Below are positions 44,168 to 51,913 of a DNA stretch of 64,000 nucleotides, piece after piece. The notes beneath the pieces were generated by a model. The model was not told the DNA's origin and did not search any database. It worked only from the letters and a program-made list of their open reading frames with translations. Origin of the DNA: Ruminiclostridium hungatei (GTDB lineage: Bacteria; Bacillota; Clostridia; Acetivibrionales; DSM-1351); contig NZ_MZGX01000022.1 in NCBI RefSeq assembly GCF_002051585.1, positions 31,841-95,840 of the forward strand. The letters run 5' to 3'. The translations under genes and the position numbers were made by a program. Every line of letters starts with the position of its first letter. Positions within the stretch are counted from its first letter, which is position 1.

Positions 44168-44790
44168 TATGCGTACACCTCCTCAACCTTTTCAACAGCA
44201 TCCTTTGTTATAATGAATTTGTCATACTTCAATATATCAAATACATTTATAGTATTAACAAGTGCAGTTTTAACTCCGGGGATATTTCTTGCCGACTTTG
44301 CGATGATATCGTTCTTTGAGCCGATTACTATCAGCGCACTCGAATCAACCTTGAGGCTGTTGAGAACTCCTACCATTGCTTTTGTCTTAATAGCTTCCAA
44401 TGCGAGGTTATCCAGTACCAGGATTTCATTTGCCGATACCTTTGAGGTCAATGCTGACTTCAATGCTATACGCTTAACCTTCTTTGGAAGAGTGTATCTA
44501 TAGCTGCGTGGCTTAGGTCCTAATACAATACCACCTTTAATCCACTGCGCTGAACGAATACTACCTTGTCTTGCACGACCGGTTCCCTTTTGTCTCCATG
44601 GCTTTCTACCGCCACCTCTAACCTCACTCTTGGTCTTTGTTGACTGGGTTCCCTGTCTCTTATTTGCTAACTGATTAACCACTGCAGCGTGAAGAGCGTT
44701 CTTGTTTATGTCTGCGCCAAAAACATTGTCGCTAAGCTGGATATCTCCAACCACTTCACCTTTCATGTTATATAAATCAACCTTTGGCAT
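44167..44790 (-). CDS. rplD: 50S ribosomal protein L4
   Basis: An L4 of 207 residues. The [20 protein letters not shown] loop, which reaches into the exit tunnel, is complete. In E. coli L4 also represses the S10 operon; in Firmicutes this is not established. It lies 25 bases after rplC. Confidence 0.99.
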   Translation of the reverse strand: MPKVDLYNMKGEVVGDIQLSDNVFGADINKNALHAAVVNQLANKRQGTQSTKTKSEVRGGGRKPWRQKGTGRARQGSIRSAQWIKGGIVLGPKPRSYRYTLPKKVKRIALKSALTSKVSANEILVLDNLALEAIKTKAMVGVLNSLKVDSSALIVIGSKNDIIAKSARNIPGVKTALVNTINVFDILKYDKFIITKDAVEKVEEVYA

Positions 44791-44815
44791 GTGTTACTTC
44801 CTCCCTTCAACGTTA

Positions 44816-45454
44816 TTATTTACCGGATTTAACCGTATTTTTAATAACAAGCAATCCGCCCTTAGGTCCTGGAACAGCTCCCTTTATAAGAATAAGGCTT
44901 CTTTCGCCGTCTACTCTTACAACTTCAAGATTCTGAACCGTAGTATTGTCCATACCCATGTGACCTGGCAGCTTCTTGCCCTTAAATACTCTAGCAGGGT
45001 TAGTGTTTGCACTCATAGAACCAACTCTTCTATGGTACATGGAACCGTGAGTTCCCGGACCACCCTTTTGTCCGTATCTCTTTATGGTACCCTGGAAGCC
45101 CTTACCTTTTGAGATACCGCTTACGTCTATTTTATCTCCAGCCTGAAACATTTCCTCAGCTTTAATTTCCTGTCCAACTTCGAAACCTGAAATGTCTTCA
45201 AATCTGAATTCCTTCAAATACTTCATTGGAGCCAGCTTAGTCTTTGTGAACTGTCCTAAAGCCGGTTTGCTGAGCTTCTTTTCCTGTACCTTTGCATATC
45301 CGACCTTTATGGCATCGTATCCGTCAGTATCAACTGTCTTCTTCTGAACAACAGTCAATGGGCCTGCTTCAACAACTGTTACTGGTATTACCAGACCATT
45401 TTCGTCAAATATCTGGGTCATTCCGATTTTCTTGCCAATCATTGCCTTTTTCAT
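44816..45454 (-). CDS. rplC: 50S ribosomal protein L3
   Basis: An L3 of 212 residues from the ATG at 45454 (AGGAGG nine bases upstream); a longer frame to 45526 would include the spacer hairpins. It starts with [14 protein letters not shown] and has the [14 protein letters not shown] loop near the peptidyl-transferase centre. L3 initiates 50S assembly. It lies 178 bases after rpsJ. Confidence 0.99.
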   Translation of the reverse strand: MKKAMIGKKIGMTQIFDENGLVIPVTVVEAGPLTVVQKKTVDTDGYDAIKVGYAKVQEKKLSKPALGQFTKTKLAPMKYLKEFRFEDISGFEVGQEIKAEEMFQAGDKIDVSGISKGKGFQGTIKRYGQKGGPGTHGSMYHRRVGSMSANTNPARVFKGKKLPGHMGMDNTTVQNLEVVRVDGERSLILIKGAVPGPKGGLLVIKNTVKSGK

Positions 45455-45493
45455 TTTTAAAATACCTCCTATGGTTATTGGTTCATAATCCAT

Positions 45494-45526
45494 GTGTATC
45501 GGATACACACTGTGAATGTTATTCAC
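45494..45526 (-). repeat. tandem hairpins in the rpsJ-rplC spacer
   Basis: GTGTAT-CGG-ATACAC (45494-45508) and GTGAAT-GTT-ATTCAC (45512-45526) are two perfect 6-bp stems with three-base loops, only three bases apart, about 40 bases before the rplC start. Confidence 0.6.
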
Positions 45527-45632
45527 GGGGCGCGGCTACACGCTATGAACATGACCTCTGTTACCCTGGCACTACAGAGATTATATTTTATCCCTGCAGA
45601 AATCAAACGGAAAACGCATTACCTGCGAATTA

Positions 45633-45944
45633 TTAAAGCTTGATTTCTATATCTACGCCAGCTGGAAGATCCAGTCTCATCAATGCGTCAACAGTCTTTG
45701 GTGTTGGCAAAAGAATGTCAATCAGTCTCTTGTGAGTTCTCATTTCAAACTGCTCTCTTGAGTCCTTGTATTTGTGGGGAGCTCTTAAGATTGTAATAAT
45801 CTCTTTTTCAGTAGGCAGCGGCACTGGTCCTGAAACCCTTGCTCCTGTCCTCTTAGCAGTTTCAACAATCTTCTCAGCTGACTGATCTAACACCTGATGA
45901 TCGAACGCCTTTAATCTGATGCGTATTTTCTGTTTGTTTGACAT
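45633..45944 (-). CDS. rpsJ: 30S ribosomal protein S10
   Basis: An S10 of 103 residues. [17 protein letters not shown] starts it and the [23 protein letters not shown] end is conserved. S10 is also the NusE antitermination factor. It heads the S10 operon. A GTACGT/ACGTAC hairpin (45959-45982) lies just before its GAGGAGG ribosome binding site. Confidence 0.99.
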   Translation of the reverse strand: MSNKQKIRIRLKAFDHQVLDQSAEKIVETAKRTGARVSGPVPLPTEKEIITILRAPHKYKDSREQFEMRTHKRLIDILLPTPKTVDALMRLDLPAGVDIEIKL

Positions 45945-45958
45945 ACATAAACCTCCTC

Positions 45959-45982
45959 GTACGTTTTATTATTGTCACGTAC
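45959..45982 (-). promoter_or_regulatory. hairpin abutting the rpsJ ribosome binding site
   Basis: GTACGT and ACGTAC form a perfect 6-bp stem with a 12-base loop. On the minus strand it is followed at once by GAGGAGG, so it could influence S10 translation. Confidence 0.5.
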
Positions 45983-46058
45983 AACAAGCATTCGTCTGTA
46001 CACTATGCCGGGTGTTTCATACCGTTTTATATAAAAACCCAGATTGTTCTTATCCCGT

Positions 46059-46090
46059 AGAACTAAAAGTTCTATTGAGCTTATAAGCTC
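46059..46090 (-). repeat. two hairpins in the rpsJ leader
   Basis: AGAACT-AAA-AGTTCT (46059-46073) and the 14-bp palindrome GAGCTTATAAGCTC (46077-46090) stand next to each other upstream of rpsJ. Confidence 0.55.
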
Positions 46091-46122
46091 ATTGGACAAA
46101 CTTAACCTGGGCATTTAAAGCG

Positions 46123-46151
46123 ATTATATTACACAGCAATATAAAACCTAA
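46123..46151 (-). promoter_or_regulatory. possible second promoter of the S10 operon
   Basis: TATAAT (46123-46128) is perfect, with TTAGGT (46146-46151) 17 bases upstream as a weak -35. It would give a shorter leader of about 170 bases. Confidence 0.4.
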
Positions 46152-46285
46152 ATGTACAGTGACTTGTCGCCCGGTTTCTTGAATCGGACATTCTCCGTGA
46201 AAGTTACCTATCTCTTACGTCCCTGAATTCAGGTACAGGATAGCAATCTCCCACTTCATCGTATGCCTTCGCCACAACATTCAAT
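46123..46285 (-). promoter_or_regulatory. structured leader of the S10 operon
   Basis: Between the distal promoter and rpsJ, the minus-strand RNA can form several stems: CTATC/GATAG arms enclosing CCTGAATTCAGG (near 46208-46243) and CGGA/TCCG (near 46186-46198). The long, GC-richer leader against AT-rich flanks suggests a conserved regulatory RNA. I cannot name a family. Confidence 0.35.
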
Positions 46286-46314
46286 ATTTTACTACATATT
46301 CTACACATTTGCAA
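46286..46314 (-). promoter_or_regulatory. distal promoter of the S10 operon
   Basis: TTGCAA (46309-46314) and TAAAAT (46286-46291) with a 17-base spacer on the minus strand. The leader to rpsJ would be about 335 bases. Confidence 0.55.
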
Positions 46315-46460
46315 GGATTTTTTTTAAAAATTTCTCGGAGTATTTCACTAATAAATCCAAGCTTTGCAGGTCATAAATTTACAACAAAGTGTTCCCTGCT
46401 TGATTAAATCTATATTTACTATTTTTATTTCCATCTTTTTTAAAATTATGAATCAGTCAG

Positions 46461-46493
46461 AAAGAACGCCATGTTTTAAACAAGGCGTTCTTT
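46461..46493 (-). terminator. terminator at the end of the pilus operon
   Basis: AAAGAACGCC and GGCGTTCTTT form a perfect 10-bp stem, extended by an inner TGTTT/AAACA pairing. It lies just past the stop of the 1066-residue protein and before the S10 promoter region. Confidence 0.7.
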
Positions 46494-46501
46494 AAAAACA
46501 A

Positions 46502-49500
46502 TCAGTTAATATCTATCGAACCCTGTACCACATTTATTTCGAAGGTTCCAACAATATCATTTCCCACAGGATCTTTATTTTCAGCCTTACAGGTTATTGT
46601 GACTTTACCCACTTTCTTTGCTGAAAATACTGCAGTGTTAGGCACTTCCTGGTATGTTTCGCCTACTTTAACAAGTTTAGGTTTAATTTCCCCGATCTTC
46701 GTATCATTAACCGACCATATAACTTTTTCATTTCTATATTTCTCAGGACTTATGGATACCTTTAAATCCTTCTTAGTCCAAATTACAGCAAGACTTGAGC
46801 CGGTTATTGAAAGTGTCGGAGGCTGATACAACTTTGGAAACTCTATAACCATTGTATTGTTATCATAATTTAGCTGTTGGCTGCCCAGCTTAGTCAGATT
46901 CTGTCCCACATTGCTGTTATTGACAGGCTTATACCCTTCCGGTAAAACTATACTTACACCATAATAGCCGGTGGGTACTGAGCTGAAACCGGCAATACCG
47001 GTACTGTCTGTGTCTGCTGTCCTGGGTACGAAGGCTGCATCCTCTGTAAACTGACCTGTTGCCTCATTTTTAATATATCTCTTGAGCGTTACCTTCTGAC
47101 CCGCAAAAGCTTTTCCTTCATAGTCTTTCAGTTCTGCTGAAACATTTCCGGTTTTCACATTAATACTAATAGGATCGTTTATTGTTGCCGCTGCTCCTAT
47201 TGCATCCTTATATGAAAGTATGGCATTTGTCGTATATGCTGTAACCGGTGCCTTGCAAACAAAGCTTACTTGACCGTTCTGGGTGATTGTATCAGGTGTA
47301 GGGGTAAAACGGACCGCGCTCAAATCCTTTGCGTATTGTCCATTGTTTACGCTGCCGCCGCCTATGGCTGTAATACTGCCAAATGTAGTGGAATTCAACT
47401 GCATACTGAGCTTAAGGTCCTTATAGGTAGTATTATAGGTAGTAGCCTGGGCATTTACCGAAATATTTATATTGTCTGTATCCCCAACCAGGGCATTTAC
47501 TGTATTATGGCTCATACTCAATACCGGTGTGTTCTTATGGTTTATGGATATTTCCTTTGAACCCTGTGCACCTTTGGTATCGGTTACAACTGCCTTAATA
47601 TTAAATCTGGTGACTGATTTTGCAACATTCTTCACCATTGCTACAGCTTTCTCTACCCCTATTACAGGAGCCTCAGAGCCTTCGAAGGTTGCTACACCTT
47701 CTCCCGCTTCATATATGCCATCACCGTCATTATCAATATAAACCTTGCAACTGCTGATTGCATCATTATCAGGGTCATTGGCAAGAAGTCTGAAGTTAAG
47801 GGTTCCCAGTGTATTGGCAATATCTTCGTCATTATTCAGTCCGAGTATCTCTACCGAGGGGGCATGATTGGCACCTTTTGAAGCCTTTAATATGGTATTT
47901 ACGAACATCTCCAGTTCTTCGCCCGATGTAATTGGGCTGTGGCCTGTACCGGAGAAGGTCAGATTGCCTTTAAAATACGTATAATAGTCGTTGAGGCCGT
48001 CATACTCATGATACTTGTCCTCATTAACCGTAGGAGTGATCAACTTTGCTGTTCTGCTGCCATGTGTATATCTGTATTCATTTTTATATGTAAAAGCAGT
48101 AACTATATCAGGATCTTCGGGATTCAGCCTTATATATTGCAGGTGAGTTGGTGAAACCGTAATATCTCCTAAAATAAATGGATATTTCGTAATATTGCTC
48201 TCATTTATTTTTTTTGTCAATACAGTATCCGGAAACCGGCTGTCCCCATTTACATTTAACAGGGCAAGCCTGGTCATGCCTGTTGATACCGATATCCCGG
48301 AGGGCAAGCTCGAGTCGGTTGCAAAAGTATTCATGCCCAGTCTGTCCTTAAATGCTGTCGTCAGATTGCTCTTAGTGAAACCTATAGTATCGTGGGTAAA
48401 CATTATGGCCTGGCCCGAATCGGCAAATGCCTCCATATCCTTGAGGGCCTGTCCTGACAAATCACCCTTGTATGCATCGTCAAAGCCGAAAATGACCATA
48501 TCGTAATTTTGATTTAAAATTGTGGGCTTTCCGGCTACCAGCTTACCATAATTATCATTAAAATCCTTAATCTTCATTTCGGTAATTTGGATTTTATACT
48601 CACCGGGTCTTTGTAACAGATTCTTACCTTGGTAATTACTCAATGTAGATAATTTCAAGGTTGCATAATTATCACTATTGTCCGGCAGCAACTGAAGTAC
48701 CCTTATATTGAGTTCCTCACCCTTGAAGGCGGCAAACCCGGTTTGATAGGCTTTAGCCCCACTGTCATCGGTGACCTCGATCTTCCATGGCACCACACCG
48801 GTATACTTGCTTGAAAAAAGGTAGTTGACCGAATAACCATTTACATCTCCTACATCTGTATAAGTTCTGGATACTTCATCGCTCTTGAATATCCCATCCC
48901 CGTTGCTGTCAATATAGAGGGTAACACTCATGGACTTATTACTGTTCCTGTTATCCAGGTTCATGACAAAGCTCATAAGGCCGCTGTTAACTGCTATATT
49001 ATTTCCGTTGTATTCTGCAGGCCTTTGTGTCAATTGAAGCATTGGCCGCACATGTATTCCCGACTCTTTATATTTTTTCAAATTGTTTAATAAATTGGCG
49101 GTAGTACCTGCTTTTACATTGGTATAGCTGCTATTGTTTCTATAGCTGTTAAAATTCTTGTACAGCTTTGTAGTCTCCATACCTGACGCAAATACTCCGC
49201 TGTCAAATACCATAAGCTGCCCTGACTTAATAAAACTCTTGATCTTATTTGCAGCTATATCCGAAATATCGTTGCCGTTATAAAATTCCTTGTTGCCGGT
49301 TACAGAGGTGGCAACATTACAGTTTCCTGAGACTGAAGGCCCGAATCTTTTATAGACATTCTGCTGATAATATTTATTGTAGGGATCCGATGTAGAAATA
49401 TTATTGCCTATATAGACAATGTCATAAGCTCCGTTTATTTCCTCCGCCTTTGATATAATCAGCGGCATAGGCATTCTGATTATCTCTACAGGCCTTTGGA

Positions 49501-49702
49501 AATATGTTTCAAGTGATGTTTCCATTGTGGCTGTGATGTCGTACGATGTTGTAGGCTGTATTTCCAGTATCCTGACCGGTTCGGTACCGGCGCTGCTCTC
49601 TACGGCTGTAACTGTGCCAAAGCTTGGAACCAACATGGTTGCAAGAAGCATTACAGCCAATAGCATACAACCCACTTTACCTTTTCTTGTTTGAGTATAC
49701 AT
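46502..49702 (-). CDS. secreted 1066-residue multidomain protein, DUF5057-like
   Basis: A signal peptide (about residues 1-34) precedes two related halves: residues 43-330, starting VRILEIQP, and 333-650, starting IRVLQLLPD. Each contains a 'YDIVYIG'/'YDMVIFG' strand, an SGQ helix segment and, at its end, a DxNGDG or DxDGDG calcium-loop sequence (265-272 and 657-664). The C-terminal third has Ig-like domains, a CNA-B/SpaA-like segment (about 875-950) and a final Big_2-like domain. It ends the pilus operon, so a pilus-linked adhesin or surface protein is likely. The DUF5057 label is from memory of similar N-termini. Confidence 0.75.
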   Translation of the reverse strand: MYTQTRKGKVGCMLLAVMLLATMLVPSFGTVTAVESSAGTEPVRILEIQPTTSYDITATMETSLETYFQRPVEIIRMPMPLIISKAEEINGAYDIVYIGNNISTSDPYNKYYQQNVYKRFGPSVSGNCNVATSVTGNKEFYNGNDISDIAANKIKSFIKSGQLMVFDSGVFASGMETTKLYKNFNSYRNNSSYTNVKAGTTANLLNNLKKYKESGIHVRPMLQLTQRPAEYNGNNIAVNSGLMSFVMNLDNRNSNKSMSVTLYIDSNGDGIFKSDEVSRTYTDVGDVNGYSVNYLFSSKYTGVVPWKIEVTDDSGAKAYQTGFAAFKGEELNIRVLQLLPDNSDNYATLKLSTLSNYQGKNLLQRPGEYKIQITEMKIKDFNDNYGKLVAGKPTILNQNYDMVIFGFDDAYKGDLSGQALKDMEAFADSGQAIMFTHDTIGFTKSNLTTAFKDRLGMNTFATDSSLPSGISVSTGMTRLALLNVNGDSRFPDTVLTKKINESNITKYPFILGDITVSPTHLQYIRLNPEDPDIVTAFTYKNEYRYTHGSRTAKLITPTVNEDKYHEYDGLNDYYTYFKGNLTFSGTGHSPITSGEELEMFVNTILKASKGANHAPSVEILGLNNDEDIANTLGTLNFRLLANDPDNDAISSCKVYIDNDGDGIYEAGEGVATFEGSEAPVIGVEKAVAMVKNVAKSVTRFNIKAVVTDTKGAQGSKEISINHKNTPVLSMSHNTVNALVGDTDNINISVNAQATTYNTTYKDLKLSMQLNSTTFGSITAIGGGSVNNGQYAKDLSAVRFTPTPDTITQNGQVSFVCKAPVTAYTTNAILSYKDAIGAAATINDPISINVKTGNVSAELKDYEGKAFAGQKVTLKRYIKNEATGQFTEDAAFVPRTADTDSTGIAGFSSVPTGYYGVSIVLPEGYKPVNNSNVGQNLTKLGSQQLNYDNNTMVIEFPKLYQPPTLSITGSSLAVIWTKKDLKVSISPEKYRNEKVIWSVNDTKIGEIKPKLVKVGETYQEVPNTAVFSAKKVGKVTITCKAENKDPVGNDIVGTFEINVVQGSIDIN

Positions 49703-49825
49703 TTTTATACACCTCCATAAAAATATATGACAGTATTTTATTTATAATGAAAAAACTACACCCATTGTTTTTAAGCTTTTTCAATTATTTCTGATATATT
49801 GAGTATTATTTGGCTTAATGGCTGT

Positions 49826-50620
49826 TCAATGAAAATACATCCCCATGATCTGCCAGCCGAATAATATGGTTATAACTGTTCCCAACGCTATAAATGGCCC
49901 GAAGGGAATAGTATCTTTTCTATTGAGCCTCTTAGATATAATAAGAACAACACAAATCATAGCCGCTGTTACAATTGAGATAAAAAGTGCCACAATCATC
50001 ATTTTCCACCCCAAAAACAAGCCGATCGGGAAAAGTACCTTTATATCTCCTCCGCCAATGGTATTCTCCGTCTTATATATGTATGCACCTGCTTTGGCCA
50101 CTAAAATAAAAAACGTACTGCCTAAAAAGGCACCTAATATAGGGTTCCACCAGTTGCTGTCGCCGTATATGCCTATATGTGTAAAAAAACTTGAAATATA
50201 CTGTATTGCCCCGCCTGCTGCAGCAACTGCAACCAATGAGTTTGGAATGATTCCGAACTCAAGATCAATAAAAAACATAACTATCAGTATGGATATCAGT
50301 AATGCCATTGCAAAAAATTCAATATTTATGCCATATTTATAAAACAAACAGACATACAGTATTGCAGTTGTAATTTCCACACACATATACCTGGGTGATA
50401 TTTTTTCCCCGCAGTTACTGCATTTTCCCCTCTGAAACAGATAACTCAACACGGGAACAAGATTCAAGGGTTTCAATTTTTCATTGCAGCTTGTGCAGTG
50501 GGAGGAAACAGCTACTATGGACTCTCCTCTCGGAATCCTGCATATACAAACATTCAGGAAAGACCCGCAGCAAGCCCCTATGGCAAATACAAATAAAACA
50601 GTCAATACTTGAATTATCAT
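49826..50620 (-). CDS. pilD: type IV prepilin peptidase/methyltransferase
   Basis: An A24-family protein of 264 residues with eight membrane helices. The N-terminal domain has GSFLNVCICRIPRGES and two CxxC pairs (CTSCNEK, CSNCGEK) for zinc. The catalytic aspartates lie in FFIDLEFGIIPN and GGGDIK. It cleaves the leader of prepilins at the conserved glycine and methylates the new N-terminus. It matches the four prepilin-like genes encoded upstream and starts three bases after the lipoprotein stop. Confidence 0.96.
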   Translation of the reverse strand: MIIQVLTVLFVFAIGACCGSFLNVCICRIPRGESIVAVSSHCTSCNEKLKPLNLVPVLSYLFQRGKCSNCGEKISPRYMCVEITTAILYVCLFYKYGINIEFFAMALLISILIVMFFIDLEFGIIPNSLVAVAAAGGAIQYISSFFTHIGIYGDSNWWNPILGAFLGSTFFILVAKAGAYIYKTENTIGGGDIKVLFPIGLFLGWKMMIVALFISIVTAAMICVVLIISKRLNRKDTIPFGPFIALGTVITILFGWQIMGMYFH

Positions 50621-50623
50621 TGT

Positions 50624-51892
50624 TTATTCCCCCGCCGGACTGTTCACGGTGTTTATGCCATTGAGCTTTATGCTTTCTATTTGAGGGCCCGCAGCCTTTT
50701 TTACCAATTTCACTAAATAATCAAAGCTGTATTCCTTTTCACTTCCGCTGATTCCGGTATTCTTGTTCATAGCAGCCTTGAAAGTGACAATATACCAACT
50801 GTTTTTTTCAGAATAGGCGGGATGCAAGGCAACATTGCAGGTATCCTTCAGTTCTCCTTGAACTCTTATGCTGTATATGTTGTTTTGCAGCAGCAAAGCC
50901 TCCTTGGAAAACTTTTCCCTATAATCCTCACCAATTGTCATGATATCCTGCTTTTCCTCATTTTTGGCTATGGACAAAGTGTTCATCAATTTGCTGAAAT
51001 CTGCTATACCCTTATCCCAACTGCTATTGAGAAGAATGCGCCTCTCATTATCCAGATTGATTATATTTTCAAAGAAGGACACTATTGCAGCTTTCTCTTT
51101 ATTATAGGTATCCCCATCCTGTTTATTTGCGTAATTTGTATTATCGGCGGTCTTTTCCAGGTTCAGATAGGGTATGCGTGCAATAAAATCATTATTATAC
51201 CTGAAGAGCCTGTCCCTTGCCTTCTGTTTGAAGGTAGACTCTCTTGCCCTCAGAATCTTGTAATCCTTTTCCTCCTTCACCAGCTCAACGTCATATTTTG
51301 TCTGTACCAGAACAGTATCAATATCACTATCCGCCGGTGCAGTTATTTTCTGGTATGTATTAGCTTGCTCATTCAGCTTGTAGTTTTTTTCAAACAATCC
51401 GTCCATAATGCATTTTGCCTTTAAGTTCAATTTTACAAAGTAAAGCAGGCTGCCGTTATTTTCTTCTATATATGTAGCTTCAATCTGCGGTTGTTTGCTG
51501 TCTTCCAGTCTCATAAGAGGTGTATAGTCTATCAGGGTTATTCCGTTCATTCCCACGAACCTTGGAAAATTCAAACCGATTTCAGCATTATTGTTGCCTT
51601 CTTCTATTGTTCGTTTTGCAATAAAGGAGCGCAAATTATCAGGGATATTTCCGGACTCTGAATTTTGCTGATAGTTATCCACCGGTACGGAATACATTTT
51701 TACAAAATAATCCGATATCAACTTTTGAATTTTTTCATTATCCTCTTTACTGACAGCGGTTTGCCATGAAGCGGGTTTATTCCCGCCATTATCAGTATTC
51801 TGAGCTGTGTCAGCCTCTCCCGAAGCACACCCTGCCAGAAACAACGCAACGGTTAAAGTCCCTGCTAACGCCAATAACAGTATTTTTTTCAT
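50624..51892 (-). CDS. lipoprotein of the pilus operon, unknown
   Basis: A protein of 422 residues from the ATG at 51892. The N-terminal helix ends in the lipobox LAGC (cysteine at residue 22), so it is anchored to the outer face of the membrane. The mature protein is hydrophilic and rich in acidic and lysine residues, with no motif I recognise. It lies between the PilX-like gene and pilD, so it probably assists pilus assembly or retention at the cell surface. That role is inference from position. Confidence 0.8.
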   Translation of the reverse strand: MKKILLLALAGTLTVALFLAGCASGEADTAQNTDNGGNKPASWQTAVSKEDNEKIQKLISDYFVKMYSVPVDNYQQNSESGNIPDNLRSFIAKRTIEEGNNNAEIGLNFPRFVGMNGITLIDYTPLMRLEDSKQPQIEATYIEENNGSLLYFVKLNLKAKCIMDGLFEKNYKLNEQANTYQKITAPADSDIDTVLVQTKYDVELVKEEKDYKILRARESTFKQKARDRLFRYNNDFIARIPYLNLEKTADNTNYANKQDGDTYNKEKAAIVSFFENIINLDNERRILLNSSWDKGIADFSKLMNTLSIAKNEEKQDIMTIGEDYREKFSKEALLLQNNIYSIRVQGELKDTCNVALHPAYSEKNSWYIVTFKAAMNKNTGISGSEKEYSFDYLVKLVKKAAGPQIESIKLNGINTVNSPAGE

Positions 51893-51913
51893 GTAGGTCA
51901 CCTCTATACGAAA

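Noticed and set aside
45911..46114. 67-codon minus-strand frame upstream of and overlapping rpsJ
   Set aside because: It overlaps the rpsJ start, has no ribosome binding site and crosses the leader hairpins; better explained as leader RNA.
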